A DNA stretch of 64,000 nt, from the NCBI GenBank assembly GCA_964553045.1, contig CAZKJG010000015.1, forward strand, positions 23,101 through 87,100, in the 5' to 3' direction. Shown here piece after piece: positions 7,808 through 16,241 of this stretch. Source of the DNA: JAWLEP01 sp964553045. Its GTDB lineage: Bacteria > Fermentibacterota > Fermentibacteria > Fermentibacterales > JCC-6. How positions within the stretch are numbered: the first letter of the stretch is position 1; each line of letters begins with the position of its first letter. The translations under genes and the position numbers were made by a program. The notes beneath the pieces were generated by a model that was given only the letters and a program-made list of their open reading frames with translations, searched no databases and was not told the origin of the DNA.

Positions 7808-9037
7808 ATGCTCGACCCCAGGCAGTTCTTTCGGTTCGCCGCGGAGAGCTACGACCTGCTGCGCGACCTGTACTACCGTACCGGAGGGGTAAGCGACGGC
7901 AGGCTGCGGGAGATGGTGGCCGCCCGGCGACGGGACGCCGACCCCTCCGTAGACACGCAGGTGGCCAACCTCCAGCGGCTGCGCATGATCGAGGCCTCCC
8001 CGGGCACCGAGGCCCGCTGGGAGCTCACCCACCAGGTCCGGTCGCTTATGCGTTTCCTGCTGCGGGAGCACCGGCTCACCTCCGTACGGGTGATCCAGGG
8101 CTACCTGGACTCCCTGGAGGACGCCCGCGCCGGGCTCGCCGACGCGGTATCCGACGGAGACGGCGACGGGGCGGTCCGGGCCGTCTCCGAGGTGACCGAG
8201 ACGGTGGAGCGGCTTCGCCAGGACTCCTCGGCCAACCGGGAGGCCATCTTCCTGGAGGTGATGAAGATCCGCTCCAACCGGGAGCGGCTGCCTGCGGTGC
8301 GGCGCTTCGAGCGGATAAACAGGCTGTGGTCGGGCTACATGGAGCCCATGCGCGACCTGGTGGACGTCCGCAAGAGCATGGAGTCCGAGCTGGACGCCGC
8401 CGACCGCGGCCTGCACGCCGCGGGGCTGCGCTTCGCCTCCCGGAGCGTCGTGGCCTCCGCCCTCGACGGCTGCCGGGCCAGGCTGCTGCGGATGCGCCGG
8501 GAGGTGGCCTCGGACTTCCACGAGTCGCTGCGGGAGGTCGAGCCGCTCTACGAGAGCCTTCGGGCCGAGAGCCAGCTGGCGCGGGGGGCGTCGGAGGCGC
8601 TGCGGCTGGCCGACCGCAGGGGAATGGGCTTCCTCGATCCCGCCGGGATGCTGAGCCTGCCTGTATGGCGCACCGAGGGGCTGCTGGCCGACGGGCAGAT
8701 GGAGGCCGTCCTCCACAGGCTCTCCGGATACACCCCCGAGCGTCCGCCGGTGGTGGTGGGCGAGGCGGCCGAGCCTGCTCCGCAGCGTCTGTGGGACATC
8801 GACGAGGTGGCCGCCCTCCTGGAGGAGGAGCTGCCGGTGGAAGACCTGCTGGCCTGGCTGGCCGGAACCTGCAAGGGCTGCGCCGCCGCGGAGCTGCTGC
8901 GGCTCTACGGGCATGTGTACGCGTTCCCTCCGGGGCCTGTGGAGTTCGCGGGGAAGCCGGCGGGGATGGACCTGGACGGGGTGGCCGTGGAGTACACGCC
9001 GCTGAGGCTGAGGGGAAGCGACGATGAAGCCGTCTGA
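7808..9037 (+). CDS. jetA: Wadjet subunit JetA (MksF-like kleisin)
   Basis: This 409-residue protein is the first gene of a jetABCD operon. JetA is the kleisin that bridges the SMC-like JetC heads in Wadjet/MksBEFG complexes, which cleave small circular DNA such as plasmids. The sequence is helical, with N-terminal winged-helix-like text (FFRFAAESYDLLRDLYYRTG), a central coiled helical region (residues about 90-270), and a C-terminal winged-helix-like part (WDIDEVAALLEEELPVEDLLAWLAG). A GTG at 7754 gives 18 more residues, but GGAGGTGGAGG just before the ATG at 7808 favours 7808. It is shorter than many JetA proteins. Identification rests on gene order and the partners rather than a motif of its own. 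It overlaps jetB by 14 bases. Confidence 0.8.
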   Translation: MLDPRQFFRFAAESYDLLRDLYYRTGGVSDGRLREMVAARRRDADPSVDTQVANLQRLRMIEASPGTEARWELTHQVRSLMRFLLREHRLTSVRVIQGYLDSLEDARAGLADAVSDGDGDGAVRAVSEVTETVERLRQDSSANREAIFLEVMKIRSNRERLPAVRRFERINRLWSGYMEPMRDLVDVRKSMESELDAADRGLHAAGLRFASRSVVASALDGCRARLLRMRREVASDFHESLREVEPLYESLRAESQLARGASEALRLADRRGMGFLDPAGMLSLPVWRTEGLLADGQMEAVLHRLSGYTPERPPVVVGEAAEPAPQRLWDIDEVAALLEEELPVEDLLAWLAGTCKGCAAAELLRLYGHVYAFPPGPVEFAGKPAGMDLDGVAVEYTPLRLRGSDDEAV

Positions 9038-9548
9038 GCTGCCCATGCTGGAGGAGATCTTCGAGCGGCTTCGGCGGGGGGAGCACATCTGCCCCGAGGA
9101 CGGAGAGGTGTTCCGGGCGCTGGACAGCCATGCAGCAGAGCTGGAGGAGCTGTTCGGAGCCCTGGGGTTCCGGCTGGTCCGCCACCGGGCCGACTTCTAC
9201 CACTTCACCGCCCCCGAGCGGTTCAGCCCCACCGGGGCGCGGGTGGCGGTGTTCGCGTTCATACTGGTGGAGTGGCTGGCCGGCAGGGGCGAGACGGTGG
9301 AGCGGACGGTGATGGAGGAGCCGTTCGCGGTGGAGGACCTGCCGCACCTGGAGAGCCGGCGCTACCGGCGCTTCATGGCGGATGTGGACGTGGCCGACGC
9401 CTCGGGCATGGACAACCTGCTGAGGCAGCTGGAGAGGCTGGGCTTCATTCGTTTCGTCTCCGACGGGGTGCTCCGGTTCCGCAGGCCCGCCTACCGCCTG
9501 CTGGACCTCTGCGCGGAGGTGTCCAGACGGAGCGGGGGCGGAGAATGA
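9024..9548 (+). CDS. jetB: Wadjet subunit JetB (MksE-like)
   Basis: This 174-residue protein lies between jetA and jetC, with overlaps on both sides (14 bases with jetA, ATGA overlap with jetC). It has the size and winged-helix pattern of JetB/MksE (KITE) proteins: an N-terminal helical pair (LPMLEEIFERLRRGEHICPEDG), a strand-rich RLVRHRADFYHF segment, helix VAVFAFILVEWLAG, and a C-terminal winged helix ending LRQLERLGFIRFVSDGVLRF. In Wadjet, JetB dimerises and binds the JetA kleisin to complete the motor complex. A Shine-Dalgarno is not distinct here, so translation is probably coupled to jetA. Confidence 0.8.
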   Translation: MKPSELPMLEEIFERLRRGEHICPEDGEVFRALDSHAAELEELFGALGFRLVRHRADFYHFTAPERFSPTGARVAVFAFILVEWLAGRGETVERTVMEEPFAVEDLPHLESRRYRRFMADVDVADASGMDNLLRQLERLGFIRFVSDGVLRFRRPAYRLLDLCAEVSRRSGGGE

Positions 9549-12259
9549 CCGCGGCGGGGCCCTCCCGGCTGGTCCTGATCAACTCCGGCAAGTTCGACTA
9601 CGGCGAGGTGGACCTGGGCGGCCCCCTGCATCTGGTGGGGCCGAACAACGTGGGCAAGACCACCCTTATAGCCACCCTGCAGTTCCTCTACATCGACGGC
9701 CAGCGGCACATGCACTTCTCGCGCCCGATGGGCGAGACCCGGCGCTACTACTTCCCCGGCCGGGACAGCTACGTCCTCTTCGAGTGCCTCACGCCCCGGG
9801 GAATGATGGTGGTGGGCGCGCAGGGCCTGGGCCCCCTGAAGAACTACGAGTTCAGGCGGTTCGCCTACAGCGGCGGCTACTCGCGCGACGACTTCATCGA
9901 TTCCGACGGCAGGGTGCGGGACGCCGAGGAGATCCGCCGGGAGCTGGGGCTGCGGGACTGCGCCGACCTCGCCCCCGCCGAGCTGCGGGCCGCCCTGACG
10001 GGCATAGGCGGAAGCGAGGTGGACCTGGGGCTGGTCCCGGTCCGCAGCGCGGGTGACTACCGCCGCTTCCGGGCCATCTTCCGGAACCTGCTGAGGCTGG
10101 CGCACCTGAGCCAGCGGGAGCTGAAGGAGTTCCTGATCGAGGTCAACCGCGGCGACCTGCGCAAGGTGGAGATCGACCTCGCAGGCGACTTCACGTCGAT
10201 GTACAGGCAGGTAAGGCGGCAGGTCACGCAGCTGAACGGCCAGAGGGCGGTTGTGGGGCATGCGCGGAGGGCCCTGGAGCTGGACGGGGAGAGGGAGTCG
10301 CTGCGCCGCGAGCTGCCCACGCTCCGGCGGGCGCTGGCGGACGCTCTGGACCGGAGGCTGGAGGGCCTGGAGGCCCGCGCGCGGGAGGCCGCGAACGCCC
10401 GCAGCGGGCTGCTGGAGAGGCGGAAGGGGCTGGAGAAGGAGAGGGGGCTGCTGGCGTCGAAGGCCTCGGAGCTGGAGCGCGGCTGCGGACGGCTGGAGGA
10501 GCGGCTGGACGACTTCCGCCGCCGTGAGGAGGAGATGGCGGGCTACATGCCCGACCTGGAGGCCGGAAGGCTTCGGGAGGCCGAGGAGCGGATGGCCGAG
10601 CTGTCCGCCCGGCTTCGCGACGCCGCCCGTGAGGAGCCGCAGCAGGTGGAGGACCGCATACGCCGGGGGGAGTCGCAGCTGTCGGGCATGCGCAGAAGGC
10701 TGGCGAACCTCGAGAGGGCCGTGGGTAGCCGCCTCAGGGGATGCCGCGGCTTTGACGCGGAGACCCTGCGGCTGCTCAACCCCGGCCTGCCCTTCCTCCC
10801 CGACGGAGCGGATGGGGTGAGGGTGCTCGACCGCGGCGGGCTGGAGTCCCTCCTGGCGGGGCTCGCCGACAGGACCTCCGGCGATGTCTACAGCGACGGG
10901 ATGATGGAGGTTAGCCTGAAGGGCCTCGACCCCCCGCCGCTGGGCGACCTGGACGACGCCTCCGGGCTGCGGGCGTCGGTATCCGGCCTCGAGGCCTCCC
11001 TCGCCCGCGACCGGGAGGTGCTGGAGAGCGTCCGCGAGCGGGTGGAGCTGGAGCGCCGGCGCGACGGGCTGCGGGAGGAGCTTGCGCAGATGCGCTCCCG
11101 TCGGCACGCCTGGGAGCGGCTGGTCGCGGAGCGTCCCCGGGCGGCCGAGTGGAAGAGCGAGCTGTCCGGCCTGGAGGAGCGGCGCCGCGGGATATCGGAG
11201 GACATGGAGCGGCTGGGGCGGGAGCTGGCCGAGGTGGGGGAGAGCATGCGGGAGCTGGACGGGCAGCTGGAGGAGCTGAAGAGCGAGTCCGGAGAGCTAC
11301 GGGGTATTCGGGCCGACCTGCCCGCCCTTCCCGGGGATTGGGGGGAGGGCGAGGAGGTGGAGGCCGACCGCGGAGTCCGGGAGCTCCACGCGGCGTTCCG
11401 GTCGCGGTTCCGCGACGAGCGGGAGCTGTCCGGACGCATCGCCGAGATACTCCGGGACGTGGAGCTGTCCACCTACGAGATGTACAGGGCCTCCGACGAG
11501 GAGCAGACCCTGCGGAGGCTGCGTGAGGATGTGGACGCCCTGGAGGCCCGGGAGGAGGCGGTCCGCGAGCTCTGGAAGAGCCTGGCCAGCGACCTGGGGC
11601 AGGCGTTCAAGGGCCTGGTGGACAGCCTGGAGACGCTTCGGGGAAAGGTGGCCGAGCTGAACCGGCTGCTGGCCGGGGTCTCGGTGTCCAACCTGGAGCG
11701 GCTCTCGCTGCGGGTGAGCGAGCAGAGGCAGTGGACCGACCGGATAAGGCAGATAATGGAGGCCGACCGGATGCCCCTCTTCACCGACCGGGAGGCGGTG
11801 GACCGGTCGCTGGAGGAGCTGGGCGAGCTGCTGCAGAGGACCGGAAGGATAGAGCTGGGGGACCTCTTCGGCATCGGGTTCGAGGTGCGGACGGCCGACG
11901 GCGGCCAGCGGACCTACCCGCGGCTGGAGACGATAGAGTCCAACGGCACCACCATCACCATCAAGGTGCTGGTCAACCTGATGCTCCTGCGTGGCCTGCT
12001 GGCCGAAGACGGCGTCCGGGTGCCCTTCTACCTCGACGAGGCTTCCAGCCTGGACCGCGAGAACCTCCTGGGCGTGGTGGAGACGGCCTGGGAGATGGGC
12101 TTCCCGGCCGTGCTGGCCAGCCCGTCGGCCACCGACGTGGCCGACAGCGTCTACTTCATGCGCGACGACGGCGGCAGGGTGAGCCTGGACCCCGAGACCT
12201 CCCGAATGCGACTGCACAGGCGCGGCCGGGAGGGAGCGCCACCCCCGGACGATGGCTGA
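9545..12259 (+). CDS. jetC: Wadjet subunit JetC (SMC/MksB-like ATPase)
   Basis: This 904-residue SMC-like ATPase is the motor of Wadjet. The N-terminal head has the Walker A motif GPNNVGKTT at about residues 28-36. Two long charged coiled-coil stretches (about 215-400 and 480-640) flank a middle segment with VRVLDRGGLESLLAG and GMMEVSLKGLDPPPLG, which is probably the hinge or elbow. The C-terminal head has a signature-like ESNGTTITIKVLVNL and Walker B VPFYLDEASSLDRENL, followed by a D-loop-like part. At about 900 residues it is shorter than the well-studied type I JetC proteins. The start ATG overlaps the jetB stop; the end overlaps jetD by 8 bases. It should extrude DNA loops with JetA and JetB before JetD cuts. 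Confidence 0.88.
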   Translation: MTAAGPSRLVLINSGKFDYGEVDLGGPLHLVGPNNVGKTTLIATLQFLYIDGQRHMHFSRPMGETRRYYFPGRDSYVLFECLTPRGMMVVGAQGLGPLKNYEFRRFAYSGGYSRDDFIDSDGRVRDAEEIRRELGLRDCADLAPAELRAALTGIGGSEVDLGLVPVRSAGDYRRFRAIFRNLLRLAHLSQRELKEFLIEVNRGDLRKVEIDLAGDFTSMYRQVRRQVTQLNGQRAVVGHARRALELDGERESLRRELPTLRRALADALDRRLEGLEARAREAANARSGLLERRKGLEKERGLLASKASELERGCGRLEERLDDFRRREEEMAGYMPDLEAGRLREAEERMAELSARLRDAAREEPQQVEDRIRRGESQLSGMRRRLANLERAVGSRLRGCRGFDAETLRLLNPGLPFLPDGADGVRVLDRGGLESLLAGLADRTSGDVYSDGMMEVSLKGLDPPPLGDLDDASGLRASVSGLEASLARDREVLESVRERVELERRRDGLREELAQMRSRRHAWERLVAERPRAAEWKSELSGLEERRRGISEDMERLGRELAEVGESMRELDGQLEELKSESGELRGIRADLPALPGDWGEGEEVEADRGVRELHAAFRSRFRDERELSGRIAEILRDVELSTYEMYRASDEEQTLRRLREDVDALEAREEAVRELWKSLASDLGQAFKGLVDSLETLRGKVAELNRLLAGVSVSNLERLSLRVSEQRQWTDRIRQIMEADRMPLFTDREAVDRSLEELGELLQRTGRIELGDLFGIGFEVRTADGGQRTYPRLETIESNGTTITIKVLVNLMLLRGLLAEDGVRVPFYLDEASSLDRENLLGVVETAWEMGFPAVLASPSATDVADSVYFMRDDGGRVSLDPETSRMRLHRRGREGAPPPDDG

Positions 12260-13130
12260 GCGCCGCCCGGCGGACGGACTCGCCCGGCTCCTGCAGCGGC
12301 TGCTCTCGAAGGGGACCATCCCCGACAGCTCGCTGTCCGGCCGCAGCCGTCGCCGGCTGGCGGGGCTTCTGGAGTCGGGCGTCCTCCGCCGTGAGCGGTC
12401 CGGGTCCGGCTTCCGCATAGTCGTCGGGAGCCGGGAGTATCTGCGGCGGTGGATTAGCAAGAGCTACCCCTCCGGCCTGCTGGTCGACCGGTGCGCGGGG
12501 AGCGGCCGGGCCGCGGCTGTGGCCGCCCTCCGCGACTCCCACCGGGCGTCGGTACCCGGCAGCTGCCCGGTCCTGCTGCGGGGCTTCGGGGACGCGGCGC
12601 TGGATTCGGAAGGGGGCAGTTTCCCCGTGGGGAAGCTGACGGACGGCTACGGCGTCGCGGCGCTGATGGTGGGCCCCGGCTGCGGCTGGCGCTGGAGCGG
12701 CGGGGTCGCCGTGGTCGAGAACATGGAGGCATTCCTGAGGTTCGAGGAGCTGGGCGCTCCCCAGCGGCTGGCGGCCTACGCCGCGGGTAGGATGCACTCC
12801 GCCCTGCTGGGCTGGCTGGCCTCTCCCCGGATGTCGAAGGCGCTTCCCGTTCACTTCGGCGACTACGATCCGGTGGGCCTCGACGAGTACCTTCGCCTGC
12901 GCGAAGCCTGCCCCGGGCGGGCGGAGCTGTACCTGCCCGAGGGCCTGCAGCCGCTGTTCGCCCGCTACTCGAATCCGGGCCTGCTGCGGGGCACCGAGGC
13001 CATCCTGCGTCGGCTGAGGAGGTGCGGGCTCCCGGAGGTCCGCCGGGTGGTGGAGCTGATCGACCGCCACGGCGCCGGCCTCGAGCAGGAGGCGCTGCTG
13101 CTGGGAAGGGCGGGTTCGGAGCAGGGCTAA
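12252..13130 (+). CDS. jetD: Wadjet nuclease subunit JetD (TOPRIM)
   Basis: This 292-residue protein carries the C-terminal DUF2220/TOPRIM nuclease signature of JetD/MksG: VAVVENMEAFL (conserved Glu), HFGDYDPVGLDEYLRL (DxD metal-binding pair), and a closing GAGLEQEALL acidic motif. In Wadjet the JetD dimer cuts DNA once the JetABC motor has stalled on a small circle. The N-terminal part is a winged-helix-like region (LARLLQRLLSKGTIPDSSLSG) rather than a full-size DUF3322 domain, so the protein is compact compared with type I JetD. The key acidic residues are all present, so activity is predicted. It overlaps jetC by 8 bases and closes the operon. Confidence 0.85.
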   Translation: MAERRPADGLARLLQRLLSKGTIPDSSLSGRSRRRLAGLLESGVLRRERSGSGFRIVVGSREYLRRWISKSYPSGLLVDRCAGSGRAAAVAALRDSHRASVPGSCPVLLRGFGDAALDSEGGSFPVGKLTDGYGVAALMVGPGCGWRWSGGVAVVENMEAFLRFEELGAPQRLAAYAAGRMHSALLGWLASPRMSKALPVHFGDYDPVGLDEYLRLREACPGRAELYLPEGLQPLFARYSNPGLLRGTEAILRRLRRCGLPEVRRVVELIDRHGAGLEQEALLLGRAGSEQG

Positions 13131-13134
13131 GACG

Positions 13135-13182
13135 TTGCCGTCTTGGGGAATCGCTTGTAGTATTGAACCGGCACAGACGGCA
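13135..13182 (+). promoter_or_regulatory. ATPase promoter flanked by an inverted repeat
   Basis: TTGCCG (13135-13140) and TAGTAT (13158-13163) are separated by 17 bases, each matching four of six consensus positions. An 8-bp perfect inverted repeat, TGCCGTCT (13136-13143) and AGACGGCA (13175-13182), overlaps the -35 on the left and lies just past the expected start point on the right. This layout suits an operator that represses transcription of the ATPase gene independently of jetABCD. Confidence 0.5.
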
Positions 13183-13197
13183 GCGAGGTTGTGCATA

Positions 13198-14313
13198 ATG
13201 ATATCAAAGCTCTTCATCCACGGGTACGGGCCTCTGGTCAACTTCGAGATCCGTCCGGGAGATCTGTCGTTGCTCCTGGGCGACAACGGCTCGGGGAAGT
13301 CGTCCGTCCTTGCCGCCCTCTCTTCTCTGCGGAGTTTCGCAACCGGGCGGGCGAGTCTGCCCGAGTGCTTCCCCCAGGCAGATCTGACGGTATGGCTCGA
13401 TGTGCCGGAGCTGAGGATCGAGCTGGAGGCTGTCGGCAACGAAGGCACGTACACCTACATATTCCTCGCGGAATACCGGAAGGACGGATCCGACTGCCGG
13501 GTTCTCCGCGAAGCCCTGCTGTACGACGGGGCCCCCCTGCTGGACTTCAGGGAGGGAACGGTCCAGCTCTACAGGGATGATCATTCCGAAGGGCCGAGCT
13601 ACACGTTCGACTGGCACCTGTCGGCGCTGGCCACCATACAGCAGAGGCATGACAACACCAGGCTGACCTGGTTCCGGAAGTGGCTGGAGAGGATTCTCAT
13701 ACTGCAGGCGCTTCCACCGGTGATGAGGGCTGAGGCACCGCGGGCGAGGACGGAGCCGGGACACCATTTCCAGAACTTCATCACCTGGTACGCGGAAGCC
13801 TCCCAGGATCAGGCGTTCGCCATCGCCGCAACCAGGCTCGTATCCGAGGTCCTTCCGGGATTCAGCCATTTCAGCTTTGAGCCCACCGGCTCGAAGATGC
13901 AGAAGCTCTACGCGGTATTCACTTCCGAGTCCGGCAGCAGCTACCGGTACGACTTCGGCAGCCTCTCCGACGGGGAACGCATGCTGATCTGCCTCTACTG
14001 CCTGGTTGCGCTGGCGGAGACCCCGACCGATGGAATCGCTCCGGTTTTGGCCGTTGATGAGCCTGACAACTTCTTGGCACTAACTGAGATACAGCCATGG
14101 CTCAGGGCGATCTACGATGCCACGGTGGCGGGGAGCGCCCAGTGCATGCTCATCTCGCATCACCCCGAGTTCATAGACTTCCTTGCCGAGGGAAAGGGGA
14201 TACTCTTCTCCCGCGAGCCGAACTCGCCGGTCAGGACCCGCAGGCTGGATAACCTCCGGGATGGCGGGGTGAGCGTATCCGAGAAGGCGGCCCGCCGCTG
14301 GCTCGACCGATAG
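13198..14313 (+). CDS. AAA ATPase of a defence-type ATPase/effector pair
   Basis: This 371-residue ABC-like AAA ATPase has Walker A GDNGSGKSS at residues 28-36, a signature-like SLSDGERMLICLYCL, Walker B PVLAVDEPDNFLAL, and an H-loop MLISHHPEFIDFL. There is no long coiled coil. N-terminal text FIHGYGPLVNFEI and the layout fit the AAA_21-type ATPases paired with a second effector gene in putative defence cassettes. The longer reading from 13135 is rejected; the ATG at 13198 begins the conserved first strand. It lies 67 bases after jetD with its own promoter. The following gene, starting 14 bases later, is broken, so this ATPase is probably an orphan. Confidence 0.75.
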   Translation: MISKLFIHGYGPLVNFEIRPGDLSLLLGDNGSGKSSVLAALSSLRSFATGRASLPECFPQADLTVWLDVPELRIELEAVGNEGTYTYIFLAEYRKDGSDCRVLREALLYDGAPLLDFREGTVQLYRDDHSEGPSYTFDWHLSALATIQQRHDNTRLTWFRKWLERILILQALPPVMRAEAPRARTEPGHHFQNFITWYAEASQDQAFAIAATRLVSEVLPGFSHFSFEPTGSKMQKLYAVFTSESGSSYRYDFGSLSDGERMLICLYCLVALAETPTDGIAPVLAVDEPDNFLALTEIQPWLRAIYDATVAGSAQCMLISHHPEFIDFLAEGKGILFSREPNSPVRTRRLDNLRDGGVSVSEKAARRWLDR

Positions 14314-14326
14314 CAGCACCCGGGTT

Positions 14327-14534
14327 GTGATACTCTGCGAGGACCGTCAGCACTCATGCTTCGCCCGATACTTCCTTGAGGAGCTCTTCGGACTGAATCG
14401 GCGGAAGATAATCAGAGAGCAGCTGCAGGCCCCTGGTCGAACAGCTTGCCGCCCAATGCCGCCGTGGGATCGTGCCCGAAGAAGGAGCCCCACCATCGCT
14501 GAGGGACGCCTGCGATGAGCTGGGAGGGCTGTAG
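14327..14534 (+). pseudogene. Collapsed partner gene of the AAA ATPase
   Basis: A GTG at 14327 opens a frame reading VILCEDRQHSCFARYFLEE, then LFGLNRRKIIREQLQAPGR. This is the usual start of the effector proteins paired with such ATPases, where LCEDxxxxxFxRxFL and a later G-R-G-S-G-E-Q motif are typical. After APGR the frame becomes nonsense to a TGA at 14516. One base over, the text continues EQLAAQCRRGIVPEEGAPPS then LRDACDELGGL to a TAG at 14532, which looks like the family's C terminus. Intact relatives are roughly 200 residues or more, so most of the middle is missing. I infer an internal deletion that joined N- and C-terminal parts out of frame. The family's activity is not known to me. 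Confidence 0.6.
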
Positions 14535-14554
14535 CAAAGACGGCTGAGGCCAGT

Positions 14555-15472
14555 CTATCGCTGCCGCAGGCGCTCCAGCAGGGCGTCCAGCTCATCGTCG
14601 TCCATGCCGGCGGCGCCCATGGGGCGCTGGGTGGCGTCGTGGGCGTCGGAGCCGCCGGTCACCAGCAGGCCCAGGGTGTCGGCCCAGTCCAGCAGAAGGC
14701 GCTCGTGGTGGGGGGTGTGGCCGGGGTAGTGGGCCTCCAGGGCGCCGATGCCCAGCACCTCCGGGTCCAGGAACTCCGGCATCAGGCGCTGTACGGTCTG
14801 CAGAGGGGGCAGGACCTCCTTGTAGTGGCTGTCCCCCGGGAACGACCCGGCGGCGGGGTGGGCCAGGGAGGCCACCACCGGCCAGTCCTGGACCACCGGC
14901 TGTATGTGGCAGGGGTCCACGCCGGAGGGGACGTAGGCGGGGCTGTCGTTGCCTATCAGGCGGCTTACCTGGTCCTTTGAGAGGCCGTGCCGCTGGGTGA
15001 GTACCATGGCGAAGTGGCGGCGGGTGGCGTTGTCGGCGCAGGCGTGTATCTCCTGCTCCCGCAGGGGCCGGGAGAGCACGGGGGTCTCGCCCTCCGGGCC
15101 GAAGACCCTGTTGATCCGCTCCACCCGGGCGGCCACCAGGTGCCTTCCCCGACCCCTGGCCATCGCCTCCCTAAGCGCTTCGGTGAAGCCCTCGTCCTCC
15201 AGCATCTCCCGGGTGAAGTAGACCAGCAGGTGCAGCGAGCCGGTGAAGTACTCCCGGGTGAAGCGCATGGTGAGCTCCACCCCGGGAATGAGGGTTATGC
15301 CGGCGATGTCCGCCGCCTGCCGGGCCTCTGAGAGGCCGGCGATGGTGTCGTGGTCGGTGAGGGAGAAGGCCCGCAGGCCCAGGGAGGCGGCCTCTCCCGC
15401 CACCTCCGCCGGGGTACGGTCTCCGTCGCTTTCGGTTGAGTGAAGGTGCAGGTCGGCCGCGTAGTCGCCCAT
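14555..15472 (-). CDS. PHP-domain phosphoesterase
   Basis: This 305-residue PHP-fold metal-dependent phosphoesterase resembles the YciV/RNase AM family, whose members hydrolyse nucleoside 3',5'-bisphosphates or trim RNA 5' ends. All metal-ligand motifs are visible: DLHLHSTESDG at about residue 7, LTDHDT at about 38, PGVEL, SLAHP, EAHYPGHT and GGSDAHD. A family-typical insertion (residues about 70-180) contains YFTREMLEDEGF. GAGG precedes the ATG. The gene lies 12 bases after a cupin gene, so the pair is likely one transcript. Substrate is not determined by sequence; small phosphorylated nucleotides or RNA ends are likely. Confidence 0.85.
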   Translation of the reverse strand: MGDYAADLHLHSTESDGDRTPAEVAGEAASLGLRAFSLTDHDTIAGLSEARQAADIAGITLIPGVELTMRFTREYFTGSLHLLVYFTREMLEDEGFTEALREAMARGRGRHLVAARVERINRVFGPEGETPVLSRPLREQEIHACADNATRRHFAMVLTQRHGLSKDQVSRLIGNDSPAYVPSGVDPCHIQPVVQDWPVVASLAHPAAGSFPGDSHYKEVLPPLQTVQRLMPEFLDPEVLGIGALEAHYPGHTPHHERLLLDWADTLGLLVTGGSDAHDATQRPMGAAGMDDDELDALLERLRQR

Positions 15473-15484
15473 GTGGCCTCTTTC

Positions 15485-15832
15485 CTATCGGGGCTCGGAG
15501 GCCAGCAGTATCCGGGCCTCTTCCCCGGTGTCGTCGTTCTGGAGGTGGAAGCGCTCGTGGGGCCTGACTATCACCGTGTCACCCGGCTGCAGGCTGTGGA
15601 GGAAGCCGTCGCCGTCCATGCAGCTGGGGCGGCCGGCGGTGACGTGGAAGACCCGTTCGCCCGGGCTGTCGCCTCTGGCGATGCGGCCTCCGGGAGCTAT
15701 GGTGAGCATGCGGACCGCCAGCCGGTTGCAGCCCTCGGCCTGGCTGGCCAGTATGGACTCCAGCGCCCGGGAGTGGCCCCCGCCGGAGGGGGGACGCCTC
15801 CTGGGCTCGCCCGCCTTCCTGATCAGCGCCAT
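15485..15832 (-). CDS. Cupin-domain protein
   Basis: This is a 115-residue single cupin barrel. Motif parts are LTIAPGGRIARGDSPGERVF with HVTAGRPSC, and then LQPGDTVIVRPHERFHLQN. The first cupin box is atypical: it lacks the usual HxH, so metal binding may be weak or absent. The longer reading from 15931 is rejected because AAAGGAG lies four bases before the ATG at 15832. It is co-directional with the PHP gene, 12 bases apart. It may be a binding or regulatory barrel; the ligand is unknown. Confidence 0.75.
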   Translation of the reverse strand: MALIRKAGEPRRRPPSGGGHSRALESILASQAEGCNRLAVRMLTIAPGGRIARGDSPGERVFHVTAGRPSCMDGDGFLHSLQPGDTVIVRPHERFHLQNDDTGEEARILLASEPR

Positions 15833-16241
15833 CGTACTCCTTTGAAACGGTGTGTCCCCATCATTCGGCACTATACCATTCGCCTTGCCTCCGGCAAAAG
15901 CCCCGTAATGCGGCCGCTGCTGCGAATCCACCCAACGTGATCACATACCAACATTGCTGATGTGGAATAATCATCAAATTCAATATTTATAATGTTGGTT
16001 ATTCGGCTGTTTTCTTCCGCGAAGGGGAAATGATGTAAGCCACATACCTGGAGAGACTCATGGCCGACCAGCGTTCCGAGCTGCTGCGAAAGGGAGCTGG
16101 GCGGCATTGGGGAGGCCATGGATCTCTTCTACCTGGATACGGGCACTCTGCCAACCTACGACCAGAAGGGCAGCGAGCCGATTGACGTAGGAAAGACCGT
16201 CCGTGTCGTTCCCTTCTGGAGATGGGCGATGGAGCAACCGG
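15833..16241. other. Spacer of about 400 bp with an AT-rich core
   Basis: Much of 15940-16015 is markedly AT-rich against the GC-rich background, which suggests a promoter region or foreign DNA. It holds a 9-bp perfect inverted repeat (15947-15955 and 15991-15999). From 16060 a plus-strand frame looks coding but broken. No intact gene is supported. Confidence 0.6.
15947..15999. repeat. 9-bp inverted repeat in AT-rich spacer
   Basis: ACCAACATT (15947-15955) and AATGTTGGT (15991-15999) are perfect inverted repeats around a 35-base AT-rich centre that includes TATTTATAAT. Centre-to-centre spacing is 44 bases, about four helical turns, which would suit a regulator binding two sites on one DNA face. 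It may regulate the cupin-PHP unit on the minus strand or the decayed plus-strand ORF. Confidence 0.4.

Noticed and set aside
7466..9088. 540-residue minus-strand reading across jetA
   Set aside because: Shadow of jetA: Pro/Arg/Gln-rich, no Shine-Dalgarno, no motif, and the plus-strand operon explains the DNA.
12252..13130. AddAB or RecBCD-associated nuclease for the jetD product
   Set aside because: The TOPRIM ENM and DYD motifs and the overlap with jetC fit JetD.
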